Shown here: in pieces, positions 57,067 to 64,000 of the stretch | Layout: each line of letters starts with the position of its first letter | How positions within the stretch are numbered: position 1 is the first letter of the stretch | NCBI RefSeq assembly: GCF_024171945.1 | Contig: NZ_JAMTCR010000006.1 | Span: forward strand, 372,001 to 436,000 | Direction: 5' to 3' | DNA from: Actinokineospora globicatena | GTDB lineage: Bacteria > Actinomycetota > Actinomycetes > Mycobacteriales > Pseudonocardiaceae | DNA: 64,000 bases | Position numbers and translations under genes: made by a program | Notes under the pieces: generated by a model | Seen by the model: only the letters and a program-made list of their open reading frames with translations | The model's database searches: none | Told to the model about the DNA's origin: nothing

Positions 57067-58101
57067 CTACTTCGGAGTGGAGATCACGCTCACGCTGTCC
57101 ACCCGCAGCCGTGCGCCCTGGCCCCACAGCCGGTTCGACGGGAGGCTCTGGTTGTCGCGGAAGGTCTGCGGGGTCGGCTGGCCCTTGAGCGTGTCGAAGT
57201 ACTTGCCCGGCGCGTCGGAGATCCGGACCAGGCCCGGGCTGCCCTGCGCCGATCCGGCGAGGAAGGTGAACATGCCGAGCCCGCACGCCATCTGCCTGGG
57301 GTAAACGCGTTCCTCGCGGCCGCCGAGGTCCATCAGCAGGTGCTTGCGGTCGAGCACCCGGTGCCCGATCTTGTCGACCCGCAGCGCCGTGCGGCCGTCC
57401 ACCCGCCACTGGACCGCGCCCGCGGCGTTGTCCAGGACGGTCTCCAGGACGTGCACCTGGTCCGGGCGCCGCGACGCCACCGGTACGGCGTAGGTGAACG
57501 CCGCGTGGTCCTTGCCCGCGACCGGCAGCCGCTCGTAGATGGCGAAGATCGTGGTGTTGGTGATCACGAAGTCGGTGACGACCTGGGTCTCGGTGTCGAT
57601 GGTCGCGGTGGAGGTCGCGGCCAGCCGCAGGTCGCCCTCGGGGTTGGTCACGGCCGCGCCGAAGGGGTGCTCGCGGGTGCCGAAGGTGCGCCCGGAGATC
57701 TTGTGGCGGCAGGTCAACTGCTGCCCGGGTTTCGCGTCGAACCCGGGGAACCCGCTGCTCGCGGTGTGGTTGACGGTCGCGATCCACTTCAGCTGGTCGA
57801 GGTCACCGCCGCCGCCCTGGCTCTCGGGCGCGGTGGTGAAGCGGAACGCGGGATCACCCGTCCTCGGGTTGGTCCCGGTCGGCACGACGGTGAGGACCCC
57901 GTTCGCGGTGGTCGGCTTCGCGTCCCCCTGCGGGAACCCCTCGGACGACCAGGAAGTCCACTTCTCGCTGCTGAACCCGTTGTCGAAGTCGTCCCACACG
58001 ATGTGGAAGCCCCCACTCGCGCTCGCGGGGGACGGCACGGACACCGCCACCGCCGCGACGAGCACCGCCGAGGCCAGCCGCGCGGCCGATCGGGTCTTCA
58101 C
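57067..58101 (-). CDS. Secreted protein, possibly DUF6081 family
   Basis: 344 residues from a GTG after GAGAGGTGG. Signal peptide ...ASAVLVAAVAVSVPSPASA. The mature protein starts FHIVWDDFDNGFSSEKW and has many beta-strand-like segments (VLTVVPTGTNPRTGDPAFRF, WRVDGRTALRVD, LLMDLGG), as in jelly-roll/concanavalin-type folds. Acidic residues typical of a catalytic pair are not evident to me. Likely binds a carbohydrate outside the cell; it may be a DUF6081 member. A LacI-type palindrome lies 21 bases upstream of its start. Confidence 0.72.
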   Translation of the reverse strand: MKTRSAARLASAVLVAAVAVSVPSPASASGGFHIVWDDFDNGFSSEKWTSWSSEGFPQGDAKPTTANGVLTVVPTGTNPRTGDPAFRFTTAPESQGGGGDLDQLKWIATVNHTASSGFPGFDAKPGQQLTCRHKISGRTFGTREHPFGAAVTNPEGDLRLAATSTATIDTETQVVTDFVITNTTIFAIYERLPVAGKDHAAFTYAVPVASRRPDQVHVLETVLDNAAGAVQWRVDGRTALRVDKIGHRVLDRKHLLMDLGGREERVYPRQMACGLGMFTFLAGSAQGSPGLVRISDAPGKYFDTLKGQPTPQTFRDNQSLPSNRLWGQGARLRVDSVSVISTPK

Positions 58102-58122
58102 CAGGTAACCACCTCTCGGGAG

Positions 58123-58146
58123 CTTACCGGAACCGATTCCGGTAAG
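58123..58146. promoter_or_regulatory. LacI-type palindrome (operator candidate)
   Basis: CTTACCGGAA-CCGA-TTCCGGTAAG: a perfect 10-bp inverted repeat with a GGAACCGATTCC core, as LacI-family regulators of sugar genes like. It overlaps the promoter or leader of the secreted protein gene starting at 58101. No LacI gene is in the window. Confidence 0.65.
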
Positions 58147-58299
58147 CCCACCATAGCGCGGCGACCCCGGCCGGGGGCAAGGCTTTCGCCGGGGGAGGCC
58201 GGTCAGTCGCCGGTGAACAGGTGGTCGAGCCCGCCTCGGCGGCGACCGCGCGCAAGGTCACCGCCTGCAACCCCTGCCCGGCGGCGATGGTGCAGATGC

Positions 58300-58800
58300 A
58301 CTACACAAATCTGGGACGACCGATGATCGGCACATTCGGCACCGAGAAGGCGCGGGAGGGCTTCCTCGCCGCGTACGCGGACATCCAGCCCCGGCCGAGG
58401 AGGTGGACGTCGAGACGCGCTACGGCACGACCCGGGTCCGGCGCAGCGGGGTCGGTCGCGGCACGCCGGTGGTGCTGCTCCCCGGCTTCATGGGCACGTC
58501 GCTGACCTGGTACCCGCACGTCGCGGACCTCTCCGAGCGGCACGAGGTCTACGCCGTCGACACCCTCGGTGAACCCGGGCTCTCGGTCCAGACCCGCTGG
58601 CTGCTTCCCCCGGCTTTGCTCCGCCTGACCACCACCGGCGACCCGACCATCCGCCCACTCCTGTTCGGCGGCCTCAAGTTCAAGGCCCACCTGGCACCCC
58701 AACACACGCGGAGGTTGTGCCCGGCGCGAACCACGTGCTGAACCTGCAGAATCCCGGGCTCATCACCACCCGGATGCTGGAACTGTCCACACCGGACTAG
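58300..58800 (+). pseudogene. Alpha/beta-hydrolase pseudogene
   Basis: Pieces in three frames read as a decayed hydrolase. First, RPMIGTFGTEKAREGFLAAY in one frame to ~58395; then, after a shift, DVETRYGTTRVRRSG, GTPVVLLPGFMGTSLTWYPH and HEVYAVDTLGEPGLSVQT; finally, after another shift, AEVVPGANHVLNLQNPGLIT to a TAG at 58800. The GxSxG nucleophile elbow region is missing between GLSVQT and the later part, so an internal deletion occurred too. Not functional. Confidence 0.75.
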
Positions 58801-58806
58801 AGCGCG

Positions 58807-59262
58807 TCAGGTGGGTCGCCGCTCGGGGCAGTCGGAGTCGGTCCAGGTCGCGGTGAGGTCCTGGCTGGTGATGATGAGTCTGCCGGAGAGGAAGGAGAAC
58901 TCGTGGGTGCAGCCGTGGGGGTGGGGGAGGATCTCGTCGAGCATCAGGGAGTTGAGGGCCGCGAGATCAGGATCGGCGGGAGTGATGTCGACGACGCCGG
59001 TGTACTGGACGGTGAGGTCGTCCTCGTGCTTCCAGCAGTTGTGCCGGAAGTCGAGCCGAACCCAGGAATCGCCACGCTCCACGGCCCGCAGCGTGAGGTC
59101 CTTGACGCAACGACCCCCGTGAAAGTCATAGCGATCCGGGTCCATGGCGAACGCGCGAGCCCCGGGCGGCAGGGCGTCAGCGAAGGTGGGCAGCAGCCTG
59201 GCGTACTCGGTTGGATCGAGGTACCTACCGCCGTCCACCGCCTCCACCTTGACGTACCGCAC
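58807..59262 (-). CDS. Hypothetical protein
   Basis: 151 residues from a GTG with AAGGAG at good spacing. Contains RFHGG-type (YDFHGGRCVKDLTLRAVERG) and DFRHNCWKHEDDLTVQYTGV segments and a final LIITSQDLTATWTDSDCPER. No signal peptide or membrane span. Cysteines at GGRCV, HNCWK, GCTHE and SDCPE. Family unknown; a beta-rich soluble protein seems likely. Confidence 0.7.
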   Translation of the reverse strand: MRYVKVEAVDGGRYLDPTEYARLLPTFADALPPGARAFAMDPDRYDFHGGRCVKDLTLRAVERGDSWVRLDFRHNCWKHEDDLTVQYTGVVDITPADPDLAALNSLMLDEILPHPHGCTHEFSFLSGRLIITSQDLTATWTDSDCPERRPT

Positions 59263-59394
59263 CCTGTCTCTCCTTCTCTCGCCTACCGCATCGTCGCACG
59301 TCAGCGTTGTGCGGGGCCACCCGATTCGGCCCGAGGTTCGTCCGCCTGAGTGGCTGCGCGATTACCACTATGAGTTCGGCCTGCCGCAAGCACG

Positions 59395-60327
59395 CTAGCC
59401 CCGCGGTCCGGTAGGTCTTGCTCGACCTGCCGGACCACGATCGGCCGCTGCTGTTACCCCGTCCAGCAGCAGCCGCAGCCCGTACTCGAACATGACGTCC
59501 AAGTCCTGTTCGAACTCCTGGGTCACCACGTGCGCCATCGTCGGGTACCGCCCGTCGCTGACGATGCCCAGGAACGCCGCCTCTTGCGTGTCCATCCACT
59601 CATCACTGGTAAGTCCGGTGTCTTGACGTTCCCGTGCTTCTGCTTGGACGGACAGTGCCAGACCACGGATGTGGCTGAACAGGTTCAAGTGGACATACAT
59701 CATGTCGTCCATACCCAGACCCAGATCGCGCAACGCGGTCAGCACCCACTCCGAGTAGAACAGCAAGTGCGGCGCGGCTCTCGGTCGGGTCATGGACATC
59801 ACCTCCGCAACCCAGGGCCGCCGTCGGCAGATGGTCCACAGCAGACGGCACGAGAACTCCAAGCGGCTGCGCCAGTGGGCGGGCGGCTGGGCGCGTAGCA
59901 CTACCTCGGCGGCTGCCGCGTCGGCCATGAGCAGCGTCAGGTCCTCCTTGCTGCCCACGTGGCGGTACAACGACATCGTGGCCACACCGAGGTCAGTCGC
60001 CACCCGGCGCATCGACACCGCGGACATCCCCTCGGCGTCCGCGATCGCCATCGCCGCACGCACGACCCGGTCACGGTCAAGCTCCCGGCGACGGGGAGTG
60101 GACGGCTGTCGGGTGGCCCGCACGATCGTCCCGCTGCCCGGCTTGGTGTCGACCAGCCCCGCATCCCGCAGCGTCGCGATCACCTTGGTCGCGGTCGCCA
60201 TCGCGACGCCCCACCTGGCGCAGATCTGCCGGGTCGACGGGATCCGGTCGCCTTGGCGCAACCGGCCGCTCAAGATCCATCCCCGGATCTCCGCGGCGAT
60301 CGTCCGGTAGGGCGCTTCAGTGTCCAC
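59395..60327 (-). CDS. GntR-TetR double-HTH transcriptional regulator
   Basis: 310 residues from a GTG. An N-terminal GntR winged helix (TIAAEIRGWILSGRLRQGDR, CARWGVAMATATKVIATLRD, GSGTIV) precedes a complete TetR protein with its own HTH (AMAIADAEGMSAVSMRRVAT, VATMSLYRHVGSKEDLTLLM) and a TetR C-terminal domain. Such fusions occur in actinobacteria, often beside a monooxygenase or drug-resistance gene. It is divergent from an FAD monooxygenase with GTACTAG repeats between. Confidence 0.93.
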   Translation of the reverse strand: MDTEAPYRTIAAEIRGWILSGRLRQGDRIPSTRQICARWGVAMATATKVIATLRDAGLVDTKPGSGTIVRATRQPSTPRRRELDRDRVVRAAMAIADAEGMSAVSMRRVATDLGVATMSLYRHVGSKEDLTLLMADAAAAEVVLRAQPPAHWRSRLEFSCRLLWTICRRRPWVAEVMSMTRPRAAPHLLFYSEWVLTALRDLGLGMDDMMYVHLNLFSHIRGLALSVQAEARERQDTGLTSDEWMDTQEAAFLGIVSDGRYPTMAHVVTQEFEQDLDVMFEYGLRLLLDGVTAAADRGPAGRARPTGPRG

Positions 60328-60330
60328 GGG

Positions 60331-60404
60331 CTGAACTGTACTAGTGCGCTCGATGGCAAGTGCTGCTTATGTCAAACCGTACTAGGACATGCGTACGCTG
60401 TACT
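60331..60404. promoter_or_regulatory. Operator candidate with repeated GTACTAG
   Basis: Between the regulator and the FAD monooxygenase, GTACTAG occurs at 60338 and 60379, each preceded by CTG or ACC, and a related CTGTACTC follows near 60398. The spacing of the two copies is 41 bases. Likely binding sites for the GntR-TetR protein. Confidence 0.5.
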
Positions 60405-60428
60405 CAAAGGTTGGCTACGGTCCCTGGC

Positions 60429-61628
60429 ATGCGCACTGTTCTCATCTCCGGCGCTGGTATCGCCGGGCTGTCCCTGGCCTACTGGCTGCGCCACCACGGC
60501 TTCCACCCCGTCCTGGTCGAACGTGCCCCCGCGCCGCGCTCCGGCGGCCAGGCGATCGACGTCCGCGGCGCCGCCCGTGACGTCGTGGCGCGGATGGGCA
60601 TCCTGGACGCCGTCAAGGCCCACCACACCGGCACGCACGGAATCGCTTGGCTCAACGAGAAAGGGAAGCGCGTCGGGACCATGACGCCGGACGACTTCGG
60701 CGACTCAGGCGGGATCATCGCCGAGATCGAGGTCCTGCGCGGCGACCTCCTGCTGATCCTGGCCGATGCCGTCGGAGACGTGGAAGTCCTCTACGGCACC
60801 GTGATCACTGATATCGCCGAGGGATCGGATGGCGTCAAGGTCACCTTCGACAACGCGCCTCCACGCACCGTTGACATCGTGGTCGGCGCCGATGGCCTGC
60901 GATCCGGTGTGCGTTCCTTGATGTTCGGACAGGACAAGGACTTCGTCCGGGACCTCGGCTACTACCTGTCGTACTTCCCAGCCCGCACCGATCTCGACCT
61001 CAATGGCTGGGAGTTGATGTACAACCTGCCTGCGGGCAATGGCGTCGGTGGGCGTGTCGCACTGTTGTACCCGGTGGGGAGCGCGGGGGAGTTGCGGGCG
61101 TTGCTGGGATTCGTCTCGCCAGATCTTGGCCATGACCGGCGGGGTGTGCAGGCTCAGAAGGACCTGCTGGCAAACGTTTTCGCTGGCGCTGGGTGGCAGC
61201 TGCCCGAGCTTATCGACCAGATGCGACGCGCCGACGACCTCTACTTCGCGAGGGTCGGCCAGGTCCGCCTCGACGAGTGGTACCGCGGTCGCACGGTCCT
61301 GCTCGGTGACTCCGCGTTCGGCGGCTCGCTCGGGATGGGCACCAGCATGGCCATCGTCGGCGCCTACGTCCTCGCAGGCGAGTTGGCTGCGGCCTGCGGT
61401 GATCATCAGGCCGCGTTTCCCCGTTACCACCAGGAGATGCGTGACTACGTGGCGGTGAACTCCAAGCGCCCGCCAGGTGCTTTCGCCCCGCGCACCCGCC
61501 GTGGGATCTGGATGCGCAACCAGTTCATGCGCGCGCTCCCTCATCTCCCCGGCGGCGGCAAGATGATGGGCGGCATCCAGAAGGCGGCGAACTCGATCAC
61601 GCTGAAGGAGTACCCACCCGCTACCTAG
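60429..61628 (+). CDS. FAD-dependent monooxygenase
   Basis: 399 residues. FAD-binding ISGAGIAGLSLAYWLRHHG, VGADGLRSGVR as the DG motif, and VLLGDSAFGGSLGMGTSMAI as the GD motif. Resembles TetX/salicylate-hydroxylase-type enzymes that hydroxylate aromatic drugs or metabolites. ATG at 60429. Divergent from its probable regulator. Its end overlaps the stop of the convergent VOC gene by eight bases. Confidence 0.92.
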   Translation: MRTVLISGAGIAGLSLAYWLRHHGFHPVLVERAPAPRSGGQAIDVRGAARDVVARMGILDAVKAHHTGTHGIAWLNEKGKRVGTMTPDDFGDSGGIIAEIEVLRGDLLLILADAVGDVEVLYGTVITDIAEGSDGVKVTFDNAPPRTVDIVVGADGLRSGVRSLMFGQDKDFVRDLGYYLSYFPARTDLDLNGWELMYNLPAGNGVGGRVALLYPVGSAGELRALLGFVSPDLGHDRRGVQAQKDLLANVFAGAGWQLPELIDQMRRADDLYFARVGQVRLDEWYRGRTVLLGDSAFGGSLGMGTSMAIVGAYVLAGELAAACGDHQAAFPRYHQEMRDYVAVNSKRPPGAFAPRTRRGIWMRNQFMRALPHLPGGGKMMGGIQKAANSITLKEYPPAT

Positions 61629-62349
61629 GCGTCAGCACGCAGAACTCGTTGCCGTCCGGATCGGCCATGGCTACCCGGTCACCGGTGGTGTCGAGTCGTT
61701 TCGCCCCAAGGAAAACGAGGCGGTCAATCTCCGCCTCTAGATCACCGTCGGCGGGTGGGGCGAGATCGAAGTGCAGCCGGTTCTTCCCGGTCTTGGCCAG
61801 CACGGGCGGGCCACCCCAGGTGAGCTTGGGGCCGCCGTGCGGGGAGCGGATCGCGGTCTCTTCTTCCTGGTCCCACACCAGCGGCCAGTCCAATGCCTTG
61901 GCCCAGAAGTAGCCGACCGCCTGCGTGCCATCGCCCGCGAGGGCACCGATGAGGCCGCACTCGGCGAGGAACCGGTTGCCCGGCTCGATGACGCAGAACT
62001 CATTGCCCTCGGGATCCGCGAGCACGACGTGCCCCTCTTCCGGCCGCTGCCCGATGTCAATGTGCTGGGCCCCGAGCTCAACGGCCCGCTCCACCCGCGA
62101 CCGCTGATCCTCGAGCGAGGTGCTGGTCAGATCGAAATGCACCTGGTTCGGCCCCACCTTCGGCGCCTCCGCGGGGATGAACCGAATCTGGAAACCCGTG
62201 TCATCATGGGGAATCAGCGTGACATCATCCGCCTGCTCCCAACCGAGGAAGTCCGCCCAGAAGCGAGCGAGCCGCACCGGATCGTTGGCGCCAAAACACA
62301 GCGCAAGCAGCCGTACGGTCCTGGCCGTCCGAGTATCCACCACGGTCAC
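61621..62349 (-). CDS. Two-domain VOC (glyoxalase/bleomycin-resistance-type) protein
   Basis: 242 residues with two tandem VOC units: LLALCFGANDPVRLARFWAD...VVLADPEGNEFCVIEP and GYFWAKALDWPLVWDQEEET...VAMADPDGNEFCVLTP. The repeated DPxGNEFCV endings carry the metal-ligand Glu; the His ligand is in QVHFDL and RLHFDL. Binds or modifies small molecules, e.g. antibiotic sequestration. Start is uncertain; GTG at 62349 is used, without a strong ribosome site. Confidence 0.88.
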   Translation of the reverse strand: MTVVDTRTARTVRLLALCFGANDPVRLARFWADFLGWEQADDVTLIPHDDTGFQIRFIPAEAPKVGPNQVHFDLTSTSLEDQRSRVERAVELGAQHIDIGQRPEEGHVVLADPEGNEFCVIEPGNRFLAECGLIGALAGDGTQAVGYFWAKALDWPLVWDQEEETAIRSPHGGPKLTWGGPPVLAKTGKNRLHFDLAPPADGDLEAEIDRLVFLGAKRLDTTGDRVAMADPDGNEFCVLTPR

Positions 62350-62547
62350 AGTAGGAACCCGACGCCCTTGGCGCAACCGATTAACGCACCTGCCTGGCGG
62401 CAGCGCAGACCTCAGACCACCGCGACAACGCCGAATCGACAAGCGCCACTTCCATCGTGCCGCATCGGACGAGGTCGCCGGTTCGCGTGTATTGATGGGA
62501 GTGGTGCTTTGACGCCGGACAGTCGCCTTGGGGGTAAAGGGATGGTC

Positions 62548-64000
62548 ATGGAGTTGAGGAAGACCGACGTCATCGTGGTGGGCAGCGGGCCGACCGGACT
62601 GATGTTGGCGAACGAACTCGCGCTGGCCGGGGTCGGCGTGGTGGTGCTGGACCGGTTGGCTGAACGCAGCGGGCAGTCGAAGGCCCTGAACCTGCAGCCC
62701 CGCACGGCCGAGGTGTTCGACCTGCGCGGACTGCTGGAACCCGTGCGGCGGTACGCGCTGGGGAACTGGGGGAGCGGGCACTTCGGTGGACGGCCGTTGA
62801 CCTACGAGGGTTGGGAGACCCGCCACCCCTACCAGGTGCACATCCCGCAGGCCGGGGTCGAGCGAGCGCTTGAGGAACGGCTTGCGGAGCAAGGAGTCCA
62901 GGTGTCGCGCGGCCACGAACTGGTCGGGTTCACGCAGGACGACGCAGGTGTTCGGGCCACTGTGCGAACCGCTGCGGGGGAGTTGCAGATCGAGGCGGAG
63001 TACCTGGTCGGCTGCGACGGCGGCCGCAGCACCGTCCGCAAGCAGCTCGGCGTCGCCTTTCCCGGTACGGACGCCAGCCTGTTCGCTTTCGTGGCCGACG
63101 TATTCCTCGCGAACAGACCGGCGACCATCCCGACGCGTCTACGGTCGGTGCATGACGCCATCGGCAGGCGCAGCGACAAGGGGTCGGGCGGCCTGATCCC
63201 CATGGGTGAGCCAGACCTCTTCCGCTTGATCTACACATCTGCGGCGCGCCCGGATCGGGCGGTGCCGGTGTCGGTTGACGAGATCACCTCGGCGCTGCAC
63301 GCGTTGTACGGCAACGAGGTCGAGGTCGGCGAGGTCCGCTGGGCCTCTCGTTTCACCAACGCCACCCGTCAAGCCGCCCAGTACCGCGTCGACCGCGTCC
63401 TCCTGGCGGGCGACGCCGCACACATCCACTTCCCGGCGGGCGGCCAAGGCCTCAACCTCGGCGTTCAGGACGCGATGAACCTCGGCTGGAAACTCGCCGC
63501 CCAAGTCCAGGGCCGCGCCCCCGAGGGCCTTCTCGACACCTACCACACCGAACGCCACCCCGTAGGCGCCCGAGTCCTGGACAACACCCGAGCGCAAACT
63601 CTCCCACCTCAACCATCCCCGGAAACCGTCGCCATGCACCGCCTGATCACCGAACTGGCGAAACTCCCCGAAGCCAACCGCTACCTAGCCGGAATGGTGT
63701 CCGGTCTGGACATCCACTACCCATTCCCCGGCCCACCCCACCCCCTCCTCGGCCGCCGCCTCCCCGATATCGAACTGACCCCGGGCAAGTGGTCCAGCAC
63801 CCTGTTCCACCCCGCCAAAGCCGTCCTCCTCACCACCAGTCCCGACCACCTGAAAACCGCCGCCCCCTGGTCCCCCCAGGTCAACGCGACCCTCGTCCCC
63901 ACCCTCCCAACCCCCGCCACCCTCACCCGCCCCGACGGCCACATCTGCTGGACACCCCCACCCAACGACCCCACCCCAGACTCCCTCCTAACCGCCCTGC
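62548..64000 (+). CDS. FAD-dependent aromatic monooxygenase (3' end outside window)
   Basis: At least 484 codons, open at the window edge. ATG at 62548 follows AAAGGG at proper spacing; the ATG at 62542 is also possible. FAD motif VVGSGPTGLMLANELALAG, DG motif YLVGCDGGRSTVRKQLG, and GD motif LLAGDAAHIHFPAGGQGLNL. Same PHBH/PgaE-like group as the enzyme at 22323-23840. The third codon positions near the end become C-rich. With the regulator, the other monooxygenase and the VOC protein it forms a likely detoxification or tailoring group. Confidence 0.92.
   Translation, partial: MELRKTDVIVVGSGPTGLMLANELALAGVGVVVLDRLAERSGQSKALNLQPRTAEVFDLRGLLEPVRRYALGNWGSGHFGGRPLTYEGWETRHPYQVHIPQAGVERALEERLAEQGVQVSRGHELVGFTQDDAGVRATVRTAAGELQIEAEYLVGCDGGRSTVRKQLGVAFPGTDASLFAFVADVFLANRPATIPTRLRSVHDAIGRRSDKGSGGLIPMGEPDLFRLIYTSAARPDRAVPVSVDEITSALHALYGNEVEVGEVRWASRFTNATRQAAQYRVDRVLLAGDAAHIHFPAGGQGLNLGVQDAMNLGWKLAAQVQGRAPEGLLDTYHTERHPVGARVLDNTRAQTLPPQPSPETVAMHRLITELAKLPEANRYLAGMVSGLDIHYPFPGPPHPLLGRRLPDIELTPGKWSSTLFHPAKAVLLTTSPDHLKTAAPWSPQVNATLVPTLPTPATLTRPDGHICWTPPPNDPTPDSLLTAL

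Overview
The window reads as chromosomal DNA of a high-GC, GC3-rich actinobacterium. Typical signs are frequent GTG starts, 4-nt ATGA/GTGA gene overlaps, a furA-katG pair, XRE regulators of the MmyB type, anti-sigma style STAS/HATPase proteins, MEDS sensors and many secreted proteins with Ala-rich signal peptides. The gene style and the repeated GTCCACTGTGGAC-like palindrome fit a Pseudonocardiaceae-type genome (Saccharothrix/Actinokineospora/Lentzea-like). That placement is inference; no rRNA or marker gene is present. I saw no tRNA, rRNA, CRISPR array, insertion sequence or phage.

Layout. 1-6.4 kb: end of an unknown gene, a two-repeat secreted protein, the furA-katG peroxide-defence operon (minus strand) and a secreted S8 protease with P-domain. 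6.9-14.7 kb: a large membrane M48-type peptidase with an extracytoplasmic sensor-like tail, an SDR/TetR divergent pair with tandem operators, an XRE regulator and an MFS exporter. 15-24.3 kb: a compact biosynthetic cluster containing an AvrD-family protein, a P-loop ATPase, a KAS III synthase, an acyl carrier protein, a HAD phosphatase, an MDR reductase, an MFS pump, an FAD monooxygenase and a SnoaL-like protein. It ends at a strong terminator and is followed by the broken C-terminus of a cysteine protease. 24.5-32.9 kb: dienelactone hydrolase/CMD operon with divergent regulator, a STAS protein, a fasciclin lipoprotein, and a response regulator/MASE1-type histidine kinase pair. 33-37.4 kb: amino-acid ABC transporter with an AraC regulator, then a cupin coupled to a stand-alone AraC HTH. 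37.6-39.4 kb: coupled MEDS-STAS and MEDS-HATPase genes. 39.8-47.9 kb: secreted proteins, a frameshifted gene, a DUF1152 protein, an excalibur/PASTA protein, a secreted HExxH protease and a large LuxR regulator.

47.9-55.1 kb (minus strand) is a second biosynthetic unit. A seven-gene, mostly translationally coupled operon starts with a 2-epi-5-epi-valiolone-synthase-like sugar phosphate cyclase, followed by a ROK kinase, an MDR dehydrogenase, an SDR, a TIM-barrel isomerase/epimerase, an MFS exporter and a second MDR dehydrogenase. This gene set parallels the valienol branch of acarbose biosynthesis, but no aminotransferase or glycosyltransferase is present in the window.

55.7-64 kb: a coiled-coil/Cys-motif protein, a secreted protein behind a LacI-type palindrome, an alpha/beta-hydrolase pseudogene, a GntR-TetR double-HTH regulator divergent from an FAD monooxygenase, a two-domain VOC protein and a second FAD monooxygenase cut by the window edge.

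The AvrD/KAS III/ACP cluster and the cyclitol operon are the two strongest candidates for undescribed natural-product systems.
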